In this document: positions 25,290 through 33,864 of the stretch, piece by piece
Position numbering within the stretch: position 1 is the stretch's first letter
Layout: every line of letters starts with the position of its first letter
NCBI RefSeq assembly: GCF_009617585.1
Contig: NZ_WIXI01000050.1
Location: 186,001-250,000 of the forward strand
Origin: Endobacterium cereale
GTDB lineage: Bacteria > Pseudomonadota > Alphaproteobacteria > Rhizobiales > Rhizobiaceae
DNA length: 64,000 bases
Reading direction: 5' to 3'
The notes under the pieces: generated by a model
What the model was told of the DNA's origin: nothing
The model's database searches: none
The model's input: the letters and a program-made list of their open reading frames with translations, nothing else
Translations under genes and position numbers: made by a program

Positions 25290-28139
25290 ATGTCTTTCAA
25301 AAGCATAACACGCTCGAGCCGAAGGGCCTTTTTCGCCCTCCTGACAATCGTCTTGAGTATCCCGTTGGCGGTGCCGGCTCGATCCGAGATGGTTTCGGCA
25401 GCCTGGCCGCATGCACAAAGCGATCTCGTTGCCGAAAAGTGCATAAGATTTGGAACGCTTGCAAACGGAATGCGCTTTGCAATCATGCATAATGCGACGC
25501 CACCAAAGCAGGCTGCTATCCGTTTTCGTATCGGTTCCGGTTCATTGAACGAGCAGGACAATCAGCAGGGCCTTGCGCATTTCCTGGAGCACATGGCCTT
25601 CAAAGGATCGAAAAATGTCCCAGAGGGGGAGATGATCCGAATCCTTCAGCGCAAGGGGCTTGCTTTCGGCCCGGATACCAATGCCCACACATCGTATGGA
25701 GAAACCGTCTATTCGCTCGACCTTCCTCAGGTCGATGCCGATACCATTTCCACGGGTCTGATGTTGATGCGTGAGACGGCCAGTGAACTGACGCTCGATG
25801 CTGCCGCTTTTGATCGGGAACGGGATGTGATCCTGTCGGAGGAGCGGTTGCGGGATACGCCGCAATATCGCGCTGGCATCGCAGCCATGAATTCCTTGCT
25901 GGATGGCCAGCGAGTGCCCATGCGGTCGCCCATCGGAAAGACGGATATTATCAGAAACGCGCCTGTCAAACTCCTGCGCGATTACTACGAGACCCATTAT
26001 CGCCCGGATCAGGCGACTTTGATCGTTGTCGGCGATATTGATCCCGCGGGGCTTGAGGCGGAAATTCGTGAGCGTTTCGGTGATTGGGCCGCAGCCGGCC
26101 CAGCCGTTGCCATTCCGGATTTGGGCGAACTGAAGAGCAAGGGTGAAACCTTTGAAGTCATTGCAGTCCCTGGAAACGTTACGAGTGTGCAGATTGCGTG
26201 GACGAGGGAGTTTGATGGATCGAGGGATACCGTTGCCAAGCGCCGCGGGCAGATCATCGAAGGGCTCGGCCTCCAAGTTCTGCAACGTCGCCTCAGCAAT
26301 CTCGCCAGCAAGGCAGATGCACCATTTATCAGCGCAGGCGCCGGTGCTCAGGACCTGTTGAAGTCCGCGCATGTCGCTGTGGTCACGGCCAGTTCTGAGC
26401 CAGACCAATGGCAAAAGGCGTTGTCTGCCATCGAGCAGGAGCAGCGCCGAGTACAGGAGTTTGGCGTCACCGCGGCGGAAATCCAGCGGGAGATCGTGGA
26501 ATACCGGTCCGTATTGCGAGCCGACGTAGAAGGTGCCGGAACGCGCAACACGACCGCCTTGGCGGGCATGCTTTCTGCCAGCGTCGACAGCGATCAGGTG
26601 TTTACCTCTCCTGCTGATGACCTTGCGCTGTTCGAAGAAGTGGCTGATCAGGTATCTGCCGAGGATGTCAACAAAGCGCTCGTGAATGCATTTTCGGGAT
26701 ACGGACCGCAGGTTCAGCTTAGGGCAGCGCAGGAGCCGACGGGTGGACGGGACACGGTTCGCCAAGTCTATAATGCATCGCGCGAAACTAAAGTTGACGC
26801 GCCTTCCGCAGCCACGGACGTGGTGTGGCCCTATACGTCTTTCGGCCCGTCCGGGGCAGTTGTCGAGCGCCGGGCTGTCGACGATCTCGGCCTCACAATG
26901 GTGCGTTTTGAAAATGGTGTGCGTCTCAACGTCAAACCGACGAAGTTTCGCGCCAGTGAGGTTCTCATTCGGGAGCATGTCGGTGGCGGACGTATGGCAA
27001 TGCAAAGCGACCGGTCGCCGCTCATATGGGCTTCTCCGGCTGTTGTGCTGTCTGGAACCAAGGCCATCGATTTTCAGGATATCCAGAAGGCCCTAGCGGC
27101 AAAAATCTTCGGTATCGATTTTTCTGTCGGTGACAGTTCCGTAAGGTTCGACGGCCGAACAAGAACCGAGGATATGGCAACTCAGTTGCAGCTCATGGCC
27201 GCCTATACCTCGGATCCGACCTACCGTCCCGAAGCCTTCAACCGCGTGCAGCAGGCTTATCTCAGTGGCATAGATCAGTATGACGCAACTGCCGGCGGCG
27301 TGCTTGGTCGAGATTTCGCCGGTCTTGTGCATTCCGGTGACCCACGATGGACTTTCCCCGGTCGCACGCAATTGTCGACTGCTACGCCAGATGAGTTTGA
27401 AGAGTTTTTCCATCCTCTCGTTACCAAGGGTCCGATAGAACTCACCGTGGTCGGTGATATCGATGTCGAGGAGGCCATCCGGCTAACGGCGGAAACTTTC
27501 GGTGCATTGCCGAAGCGGCCTGAGCTTTCTGCTCCCAGCCAGATAGAACAGCTTTTTCCTGCACCAAGCGAAAAATCCGTCGTCAAAACGCATCGCGGCC
27601 GCGATGATACGGCAGCTGTCGCGGTCGGTCTGTCGATCGGAGATCTGTTGTCGGATGTTCCGCGCTCCTTCGTCGCCGACATTGCGACACAGATTTTCGA
27701 GAACAGGCTGATTGAACAGTTCCGAATTGCTGAAGGTGCGACTTACGGTCTGCAGGGGAGTGCGGATCTGTCGTTGGAACTGCCGGATTACGGTTTCGCT
27801 TATTTCTATCTTGAAACCATGCCCGCAAAGATTGGCAGATTTTACACGCTGTTTGCCGATGTCGCACATGATCTGGGATCGACCACAGTTTCGGCGGATG
27901 AGCTTTCGCGTGCGCGCGAACCTGCTATCGAAACATTGAAGCACCAGCAGCAAACCAATGAATATTGGGTGCGTTACCTGCGCAATGTCCAGGCAGATCC
28001 TCGGCGGCTGGAGTTGATCCGTTATAGCGCGGAAGGGTATGCCAAGGTAACCGGCGAACAGGTGCGGGAATTTGCGAAGACCTATTTTGGGGCAGGCAGA
28101 TCGTGGAAGCTGGAAGTCCTCCCCGTCGAGGCACAGTGA
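25290..28139 (+). CDS. M16-family zinc metalloprotease, PqqL-like
   Basis: A 949-residue exported peptidase. Residues 1 to about 32 form a signal peptide (SFKSITRSSRRAFFALL then VPARSE), which places it in the periplasm. His97-Phe-Leu-Glu100-His101 is the inverted zinc motif HxxEH of the M16 family, and the third ligand Glu lies in the RERDVILSEERLR segment. Two M16 halves are present in one chain, as in E. coli PqqL (931 residues), which it resembles closely around HMAFKGSKN and GLAFGPDTNAHT. PqqL and its Pectobacterium relative FusC act in iron acquisition by cutting ferredoxin in the periplasm. The divergent TonB receptor operon suggests a similar task here. ATG at 25290 was chosen because it gives the signal peptide. 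Confidence 0.85.
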   Translation: MSFKSITRSSRRAFFALLTIVLSIPLAVPARSEMVSAAWPHAQSDLVAEKCIRFGTLANGMRFAIMHNATPPKQAAIRFRIGSGSLNEQDNQQGLAHFLEHMAFKGSKNVPEGEMIRILQRKGLAFGPDTNAHTSYGETVYSLDLPQVDADTISTGLMLMRETASELTLDAAAFDRERDVILSEERLRDTPQYRAGIAAMNSLLDGQRVPMRSPIGKTDIIRNAPVKLLRDYYETHYRPDQATLIVVGDIDPAGLEAEIRERFGDWAAAGPAVAIPDLGELKSKGETFEVIAVPGNVTSVQIAWTREFDGSRDTVAKRRGQIIEGLGLQVLQRRLSNLASKADAPFISAGAGAQDLLKSAHVAVVTASSEPDQWQKALSAIEQEQRRVQEFGVTAAEIQREIVEYRSVLRADVEGAGTRNTTALAGMLSASVDSDQVFTSPADDLALFEEVADQVSAEDVNKALVNAFSGYGPQVQLRAAQEPTGGRDTVRQVYNASRETKVDAPSAATDVVWPYTSFGPSGAVVERRAVDDLGLTMVRFENGVRLNVKPTKFRASEVLIREHVGGGRMAMQSDRSPLIWASPAVVLSGTKAIDFQDIQKALAAKIFGIDFSVGDSSVRFDGRTRTEDMATQLQLMAAYTSDPTYRPEAFNRVQQAYLSGIDQYDATAGGVLGRDFAGLVHSGDPRWTFPGRTQLSTATPDEFEEFFHPLVTKGPIELTVVGDIDVEEAIRLTAETFGALPKRPELSAPSQIEQLFPAPSEKSVVKTHRGRDDTAAVAVGLSIGDLLSDVPRSFVADIATQIFENRLIEQFRIAEGATYGLQGSADLSLELPDYGFAYFYLETMPAKIGRFYTLFADVAHDLGSTTVSADELSRAREPAIETLKHQQQTNEYWVRYLRNVQADPRRLELIRYSAEGYAKVTGEQVREFAKTYFGAGRSWKLEVLPVEAQ

Positions 28140-28155
28140 GCAATCGTTGCTTGAT

Positions 28156-28186
28156 GGTGCGCCGTGAAGATGCTTTGCGGCGCACC
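28156..28186. terminator. Convergent stem-loop after the protease gene
   Basis: GGTGCGCCG (28156-28164) pairs with CGGCGCACC (28178-28186) around a 13-base loop. It ends at the stop codon of the convergent ROK gene and may serve both directions. Confidence 0.45.
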
Positions 28187-29341
28187 CTAATAGAACATCC
28201 GGCTGAGAGGCATGATGGCCGCGCCCATGGAGGACGCATCTGACGCAATTTCCGAAATGATCAGTTTCGGGTTGGGGCGTGAAACTCCATAACGCGGTCG
28301 GCCGAAAAACTCGGTGCGATCGACTAGCATTTGGGCAAGATCGGGCGGTATCTGTCCACCAAAAACGATTGCCTGTGGATCGTAGACCGCCCAGATTGCA
28401 TTGACGAGGCGGTTATAGGCGGGCGTGACTTCTTCCACCCATTCTTCCACGCCTTGCCAGTCACGGTCGAAATTCTTGCGCAGGTAGCTGATCGACGGCA
28501 CGTTGACCTTGTTGCGCTGCAACCGCTCCATCAGATATTGCAGAGCGGGGCGGCGCAGGTTTTCCGCGTGATCGTACATCTGCGAAAATTCGCCGGCATT
28601 GCCGTGCCCGCCAAGCAGCAATTCGCCATTGCTGACCAAGCCGCCGCCAAAACCATAATTGAAGCTGAGATAGGCCAGGTTCTTGATGTGGCGGCCAACG
28701 CCGAACATGATTTCGGCAATCGTGCCCATTTTGGCGCCGTTCATGGTCCAGACCGGCTTTCCAAAATGTTCGTACAGCATCGGCCCGAGTTCGATCAGCG
28801 ACCATTCATGCAGGGGCAGGGAGGCGTTGTAGCTCGTTCCGCCCTGATGGACACCGGCAATGCCAAAACCCACGCCGAAGAGGCGGTCCTGCGACAGGCC
28901 AAGACGCTGCTGGTGACTGGCCAGTTCTTCGCGCACGAGATCGAGCGATTTGCGCATGCCGCGGTCCCATAAAAGGATACTGCTTTCCGCCAGGGTTTTT
29001 CCCGCAAGATCGACAATGCTGATGTCGATGACATCCGAAGTGACGGACAGGCCGCAGGCATAGGCGAACCCGCCGTTGAGTTGCAGCATCGGGCTTGGCT
29101 GGCCGCTTCCCAGGCCGGGCTTGGGTTCGCCGAGAAGTACGATGCCGCGTTCGGCCAGTGTGTCGACAATTCGGTGCACCGATTGCTGTGTCAGGTCGGA
29201 TAATCCTGTCAGTTCCGAGCGCGACAGGCCGGGGTGTCGCCAGATTAGCCGCAGCAGGCTGCGTTCATTGGCCGACACGACGGCATCATCATTGGCACGT
29301 AGAAAATGTTGTTCGATCAGCGCATTCGGCGAATATGTCAT
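28187..29341 (-). CDS. ROK-family transcriptional repressor of the ugp operon
   Basis: A 384-residue regulator with an N-terminal winged helix (RHPGLSRSELTGLSDLTQQSVHRIVDTL, about residues 35-62) fused to a ROK sugar-kinase fold (VGFGIAGVHQGG; YNYG-like GFGGGLVSNGEL). The catalytic Asp of kinases is replaced in the TMNGAKMG segment. The usual zinc-binding cysteine cluster after GHAGE is missing: the region reads GNAGEFSQMYDHAENLRRP. It is therefore a regulator, not a kinase. ATG at 29341 follows AAGGGG; a GTG 15 bp upstream overlaps that site. It is divergent from ugpB, and two copies of one operator lie between them. The likely effector is a glycerophosphodiester, glycerol phosphate or a derived sugar. 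Confidence 0.82.
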   Translation of the reverse strand: MTYSPNALIEQHFLRANDDAVVSANERSLLRLIWRHPGLSRSELTGLSDLTQQSVHRIVDTLAERGIVLLGEPKPGLGSGQPSPMLQLNGGFAYACGLSVTSDVIDISIVDLAGKTLAESSILLWDRGMRKSLDLVREELASHQQRLGLSQDRLFGVGFGIAGVHQGGTSYNASLPLHEWSLIELGPMLYEHFGKPVWTMNGAKMGTIAEIMFGVGRHIKNLAYLSFNYGFGGGLVSNGELLLGGHGNAGEFSQMYDHAENLRRPALQYLMERLQRNKVNVPSISYLRKNFDRDWQGVEEWVEEVTPAYNRLVNAIWAVYDPQAIVFGGQIPPDLAQMLVDRTEFFGRPRYGVSRPNPKLIISEIASDASSMGAAIMPLSRMFY

Positions 29342-29362
29342 GGTTGTCCCCTTCACGCGTGT

Positions 29363-29383
29363 TGTTACTATAAGTGTGTGACA
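29363..29383. promoter_or_regulatory. Putative ROK operator, copy 1
   Basis: TGTTAC followed by TATAA and GTGTGTGACA. The site is itself an imperfect palindrome TGTTAC-N9-GTGACA and lies 22 bp before the ROK gene start. A -10-like TATAGT for the ROK gene (minus strand) falls inside it, so binding would repress the regulator's own gene. Confidence 0.65.
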
Positions 29384-29426
29384 ACTTCCATATGAGCATT
29401 GTAATCATAGCGGCTTCCCGCCTGAG

Positions 29427-29455
29427 TTGATGTAGCTTTATAGGGTTCGTAAAAA
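29427..29455 (+). promoter_or_regulatory. Candidate sigma-70 promoter of ugpB
   Basis: TTGATG (29427-29432), 17-bp spacer, TAAAAA (29450-29455). Transcription would begin near 29462, just before the second operator copy, which is a standard repressor arrangement. Confidence 0.4.
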
Positions 29456-29470
29456 TTTCCGTCGTCTACC

Positions 29471-29491
29471 TGTCACACACGAAGTGTAACA
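29471..29491. promoter_or_regulatory. Putative ROK operator, copy 2 (inverted)
   Basis: TGTCACACAC, five bases GAAGT, GTAACA. Read on the minus strand it gives TGTTAC-N5-GTGTGTGACA, identical in all 16 fixed positions to copy 1. It lies 55 bp before the ugpB start and just after the candidate ugpB promoter. Confidence 0.65.
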
Positions 29492-29546
29492 AACGCTCGT
29501 CATTCCTCCCGGGAAAGCTCGGGATATCCAAAAGGGCGAAGCGAAT

Positions 29547-30854
29547 ATGAAGATCTCCACTCTTGCGACCACTGTCGCACTTCTCGGCTGTACCAGTGCG
29601 GCGCAGGCCACCAATATTGAATTCTGGTATGGCAATACCGGCAATGTCGAAGTGGCTATCAAGGCGCAATGCGATGCCTTCAATGCGTCGCAGAGTGAGC
29701 ACAAGGTCAACTGCGTCGGTCAGGGCTCCTACGAAGTCTCGATGCAGAAGGCGATCGCCGCCTACCGCGCCAAGAACCACCCGGTCCTCATCCAGTTCTT
29801 CGATGCCGGCACGCTCGACCTGATGCTCTCCGGCGCCGTCGAGCCCGTTCAGGATCTGATGCCCGAGGTCAAGTGGGACAGCTATATCGCCGGTGCCCGT
29901 GCCTATTACGAAACCTCCAAGGGCAAGCTGTTCGCCCAGCCCTACAATTCCTCGACGCTTCTGTTCTACACCAACAAGACCGAGCTCGAAAAAGCAGGCG
30001 TGACCGAGACGCCGAGAAGCTGGGAAGGCATCATTGAAGCCGCCCGCAAGTTGAAGGCTGCCGGACATGCCTGCCCGTTCGTCACCGATGGCGATACCTG
30101 GCGTATCCTCGAGCAGTTCTCTGCCCGCCACGGTCTGCCGATCGCCACCAAGCACAATGGTTATGACGGTCTCGACGCCGAATACGTCATCAACTCCACC
30201 TTTGCCGCCAAGCACCTCGCCAATCTGGTCGAATGGCGCAAGGAAGGTCTCGTTCGCCTCGCCGCCGATACCAAGGCCGGCAATTACACCGCCGCCTTCA
30301 ATGCCGGCGAATGCGCGATGATGGAGCAGTCTTCCGGTTCCTACGCCGCTGCTGCCAAGGCATTCGACGGCAAGTACGAGCTGACCGTCAACATGGCGCC
30401 GATGTACAAGGATTACACGCGTCACAACACTTTTGTCGGCGGTGCCTCTATCTACGTGATGAAGGGTCACAAGCAGCCTGAGATCGAAGCTGCCAAGGCG
30501 TTCCTCGATTTCCTGCGCAAGCCGGAACAGCAGATGTCGTTCACCGCCGCAACCGGCTACGTGCCGGTGACGACGGACGTTCTCGACGTGATCGCCAAGA
30601 GCGACGAAGCAAACTCGCCGAAGTACGCCACGGCCAAGGTCGGCGTCGAATCCATGAACCAGCCGGCCACTGCCGACACCCGCGGCATCCGCCTCGGCTT
30701 CTACGTGCAGTTCCGCGAAGTCTTCATGGAAGAAACCCAGAAAGCCTTTGCCGGCCAGCAGACCATGCAGGTCGCGCTCGACAACACCAAGAAGCGCGGC
30801 GACCAGCTGCTGCGCCGTTTCGAGCAGACCTACAAGGGCAAGCAGCTTCCCTGA
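29547..30854 (+). CDS. ugpB: sn-Glycerol 3-phosphate/glycerophosphodiester ABC transporter binding protein
   Basis: A 435-residue periplasmic binding protein of the UgpB family. A signal peptide ends near residue 22 (SAAQA). Segments shared with E. coli UgpB include QPYNSSTLLFYTNK, ASGSL-like SSGSYAAAA, GGASIYVMKG, GYVPVTTDVLD and the C-terminal GDQLLRRFEQTYKG. It binds glycerol 3-phosphate or glycerophosphodiesters such as glycerophosphocholine for import by UgpAEC. Two phosphodiesterase genes further down the operon favour diester cargo. GAAGCGAAT precedes the start, a weak ribosome site. A strong stem-loop follows the gene. Confidence 0.88.
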   Translation: MKISTLATTVALLGCTSAAQATNIEFWYGNTGNVEVAIKAQCDAFNASQSEHKVNCVGQGSYEVSMQKAIAAYRAKNHPVLIQFFDAGTLDLMLSGAVEPVQDLMPEVKWDSYIAGARAYYETSKGKLFAQPYNSSTLLFYTNKTELEKAGVTETPRSWEGIIEAARKLKAAGHACPFVTDGDTWRILEQFSARHGLPIATKHNGYDGLDAEYVINSTFAAKHLANLVEWRKEGLVRLAADTKAGNYTAAFNAGECAMMEQSSGSYAAAAKAFDGKYELTVNMAPMYKDYTRHNTFVGGASIYVMKGHKQPEIEAAKAFLDFLRKPEQQMSFTAATGYVPVTTDVLDVIAKSDEANSPKYATAKVGVESMNQPATADTRGIRLGFYVQFREVFMEETQKAFAGQQTMQVALDNTKKRGDQLLRRFEQTYKGKQLP

Positions 30855-30876
30855 TCGCGATCTCACAACCTTCTCA

Positions 30877-30902
30877 GCATGGGGCGGTTTTCCGCCCCAT
30901 GC
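30877..30902 (+). terminator. Attenuator stem-loop after ugpB
   Basis: GCATGGGGCGG (30877-30887) pairs perfectly with CCGCCCCATGC (30892-30902) around TTTT, followed a few bases later by a T-run (CATTTTT). It probably causes partial termination so that ugpB is made in excess of the permeases. Confidence 0.65.
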
Positions 30903-30925
30903 CCTCTCATTTTTGGAAGTGATCC

Positions 30926-31816
30926 ATGTCGTCGGAATCCTCCCTGTTCAGCCACCGCTGGCTGCCGGCCCTGTTGCTGGCTCCCCTGATGCTGCTGATC
31001 GTGCTGTTCTTTTATGTGCCGGTCTTTCAGGCCTTCTACTGGTCGTTTTTCCTCGAGCAGCCTTTTGGCGGCGGTTCGGAATTCGTCGGCCTGCAGAACT
31101 TTCAGCGCGTGCTGAGCGATCCCGAATTCTGGGGCGCGACCGGGCGCACGGTCGTCTTCATGCTGACGGCATCGTCGCTCGCCGTCGTCGTGCCGCTGAT
31201 GCTGGCGATTGCTGCCGATCGCAAGATCGGCATGTCCTATCCGGCCCGCAACATTCTCGTCTGGCCGAAGGGCATTGCCGGCGCCTCGATCGGTGTGGTC
31301 TTCGCCTTCATCTTCAATCCGTTCGTGGGATTGATGGCGCCGCTCAACTCGCTGTTTCCCGGCCTGTGGAATCCCGGCATCGATGGCACGGACGCATTCA
31401 TAACGCTGGTGTCCGCGCATGTGTGGAGCGGCATCCCGTTCAATTTCGTCATTCTGCTCGCCGGCCTGCGCTCGATCCCGCCGACCATGTATCAGGCGGC
31501 AGCGATGGATGGCGCAGGTCCCTGGCGCCGCATCTTCGATGTGCAACTGCCGCTGATCATGCCGCAGCTGTTCCTGACCTTCGTTCTGGAATTCACCGAA
31601 AGCATCACCTCGGTCTTCGCGCTGATCGACACCATTACCGGCGGTGGTCCGGGCGGCTCGACGACGCTGCTCGTCTACAAGATCTATGTCGACGGCTTTC
31701 GCGGCTTCGATCTTTCCGGCGCTTCCACTCAGACGGCCATCCTCATGGTCTTCGTCCTTCTCCTCGCAGCCTGCCAGTTCTTCTTCATCGGCCGGCGCAT
31801 CAATTACGAGCGCTGA
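30926..31816 (+). CDS. ugpA: Ugp ABC transporter permease A
   Basis: A 296-residue inner-membrane permease of the CUT1 type with six hydrophobic segments, the first at about residues 11-36. The FVGLQNFQRVLSDPEFW stretch is typical of UgpA/MalF-type subunits. The EAA loop reads YQAAAMDGAGPWRRIFDVQLPLIMP. It forms the channel with UgpE. GGAAGTG stands upstream of ATG 30926. Its stop is 3 bp before the ugpE start. Confidence 0.88.
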   Translation: MSSESSLFSHRWLPALLLAPLMLLIVLFFYVPVFQAFYWSFFLEQPFGGGSEFVGLQNFQRVLSDPEFWGATGRTVVFMLTASSLAVVVPLMLAIAADRKIGMSYPARNILVWPKGIAGASIGVVFAFIFNPFVGLMAPLNSLFPGLWNPGIDGTDAFITLVSAHVWSGIPFNFVILLAGLRSIPPTMYQAAAMDGAGPWRRIFDVQLPLIMPQLFLTFVLEFTESITSVFALIDTITGGGPGGSTTLLVYKIYVDGFRGFDLSGASTQTAILMVFVLLLAACQFFFIGRRINYER

Positions 31817-31819
31817 GCC

Positions 31820-32737
31820 ATGGTCGAAAACGCACGTTCCATCAATATCGTCGCCAGCATACTGCTCGCCATCGGCATCCTCTATATCGTCGGCCCGCTG
31901 TATTTGACGTTGTCCACCGCTTCGCAGTCCTATGAATACATGTTGCGCAACGGTCTTGCCTGGGTGCCGGGCACGGAACTGTTCGCCAATATGGGCAAGG
32001 TCATCCACGATACGCGCATTCCGGTGCAGATGCTGAACAGCATGATCGTGGCCTTCTCCAATGCGCTCGCCACCTGCGCGCTGTCTTTCCTGTCGGCCTA
32101 TGCGATCGTCTATTTTCGTATTCGCTGGGCGGGCGTGGCGTTTGCGCTGATCCTCGCCACAATCATGCTGCCGCTCGATATCCGCGTCATCACCACCTAT
32201 CAGGTGGCGTCGAATATCTTTTCGCCGCTCAATGCAGTCTTGGACTTTACCGGCCTCAACAGCCTGATCGAAATGGCGTTCGGTTCACCCGTTCAACTCG
32301 AACTCAGTGTGCTCGACACCCATTTTGGTCTGGTCGCGCCTCTGGTGGCGCATGGCACCGGCACGTTCCTGTTCCGGCAGTTTTTCATGACGCTGCCAAA
32401 AGACCTGTTCAAGGCTGCACGCATGGATGGGGCAGGGCCGATCCGCTTCCTGATCGATATCCTGCTGCCATTGGCCCGCGCCAGTTTCGCGTCGCTGTTC
32501 GTGCTCACCTTCCTCAGCGGCTGGACACAATATCTGTGGCCGCTGGTCGGCGCCTCGACGCCCGACATGCAGACCGCCGTCGTCGGCCTTGCCCGCCTCG
32601 TGCCGGATGCCGACGGCCAGGTGCCCGATTTTCCGATGATCATGGCCGGTGCCGTGCTCGTCTCCCTTGTTCCCCTCACGATGATTGCCGTTCTGCAACG
32701 CTTCCTCGTCCAGGGCCTCGTTCTCTCGGAGAAATGA
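31820..32737 (+). CDS. ugpE: Ugp ABC transporter permease E
   Basis: A 305-residue permease with six membrane segments. Close likeness to E. coli UgpE (281 residues) is seen in FFMTLPKDLFKAARMDGAGPIRFLIDILLPL (EAA loop), GWTQYLWPL and a C-terminus ending LVLSEK. The protein is slightly longer than E. coli UgpE because of an extra stretch in the middle (about residues 135-175). It partners UgpA in the inner membrane. Its stop codon overlaps an ATG of the following ATPase gene. Confidence 0.88.
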   Translation: MVENARSINIVASILLAIGILYIVGPLYLTLSTASQSYEYMLRNGLAWVPGTELFANMGKVIHDTRIPVQMLNSMIVAFSNALATCALSFLSAYAIVYFRIRWAGVAFALILATIMLPLDIRVITTYQVASNIFSPLNAVLDFTGLNSLIEMAFGSPVQLELSVLDTHFGLVAPLVAHGTGTFLFRQFFMTLPKDLFKAARMDGAGPIRFLIDILLPLARASFASLFVLTFLSGWTQYLWPLVGASTPDMQTAVVGLARLVPDADGQVPDFPMIMAGAVLVSLVPLTMIAVLQRFLVQGLVLSEK

Positions 32738-32739
32738 TC

Positions 32740-33864
32740 ATGACCGCCATCGACCTAAGCATCCGCGCCGCCGCGGCCGAGATCGCGCTTATCGGCGTCA
32801 CCAAATCCTACGACGCCAAAAACACCATCATCCCACCGATCGACGTGACCTTGCGTCCCGGTGAATTCACCGTCGTGCTCGGCCCGTCCGGCTGCGGAAA
32901 ATCCACGCTTCTGCAGATGATCGCCGGTCTGGAGCGCGTTTCGAGCGGCAAGATCGTCATTGGCGGTCGCGAAGTGCAGGATCTGGAGCCAAAACATCGC
33001 GGCTGCGCCATGGTGTTCCAGAACTATGCGCTTTATCCGCATATGACGGTCGCCGAAAACATGGCCTACAGCCTCAAGGTCGCCGGTGTTTCCAAGGCGG
33101 AACGCGCCGAGCGCGTCGGCACCGTCGCCAAAATGCTGGGCCTTGCCGACTATCTTACCCGCAAACCGAGCCAGCTTTCCGGCGGTCAGCGCCAGCGTGT
33201 CGCCATCGGCCGCGCCATCATTCGCGAGCCCGGCGTGCTGCTGTTCGACGAGCCGCTGTCCAACCTCGATGCGCAGTTGCGCCACGACATGCGCGTCGAA
33301 CTCGCTGAACTGCATCGCCGCATTGGCGCTACCAGCGTGTTCGTGACCCACGATCAGGTGGAGGCGATGACGCTTGCCGACCGTATCCTCATCCTCAACA
33401 AAGGTCATATCGAGCAGTTCGACACGCCGAAGGCGATCTATCACCACCCGGCTTCCGTCTTCGTCGCCAAATTCATCGGTTCGCCGCCGATGAATATTTT
33501 GGAGGTCGAAGGCGATGGTTCCGTGCTGCGACTGGCCGATGGTCAGGTCGTGGCGAACTATTCGGCTAAGGGCAAATTCCAGCTCGGCATCCGCCCGGAA
33601 GATATCGCCGTCAACGAAGGCGGTTCGATCAAGACGGAAATCCGTTACCGCGAAGACCTCGGCTCGCACGAAATTCTGGAAACCAAGATCGCCGACCAGA
33701 ACCTGCGCATCGCCATGCCTTTCGGCGTCGAGATCGATACGACGCAGACGCTGTCGCTTTCCTTCCCGCAGGCCCGTCTCCACCTGTTCGATGGTGAAAC
33801 CGGCCGCGCCATTGCCAATGCTTTCGGTGATGCGCATTCGGCTCCGGTGAAGGAATACCAGTGA
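32740..33864 (+). CDS. ugpC: Ugp ABC transporter ATPase
   Basis: A 374-residue MalK-type ATPase. Walker A GPSGCGKST is at residues 48-56, signature LSGGQRQRVAIGRA near 145, Walker B LLFDEPLSNLD and the H-loop FVTHDQVEAMTLADR follow. The C-terminal ~120 residues are the TOBE/OB regulatory domain (IGSPPMNIL, LGIRPEDI). I start at ATG 32740, eight bases after GGAG; an ATG at 32734 overlaps the ugpE stop and is too close to that site. The gene ends in a GTGA overlap with the first phosphodiesterase gene, so uptake and hydrolysis are translationally linked. Confidence 0.88.
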   Translation: MTAIDLSIRAAAAEIALIGVTKSYDAKNTIIPPIDVTLRPGEFTVVLGPSGCGKSTLLQMIAGLERVSSGKIVIGGREVQDLEPKHRGCAMVFQNYALYPHMTVAENMAYSLKVAGVSKAERAERVGTVAKMLGLADYLTRKPSQLSGGQRQRVAIGRAIIREPGVLLFDEPLSNLDAQLRHDMRVELAELHRRIGATSVFVTHDQVEAMTLADRILILNKGHIEQFDTPKAIYHHPASVFVAKFIGSPPMNILEVEGDGSVLRLADGQVVANYSAKGKFQLGIRPEDIAVNEGGSIKTEIRYREDLGSHEILETKIADQNLRIAMPFGVEIDTTQTLSLSFPQARLHLFDGETGRAIANAFGDAHSAPVKEYQ

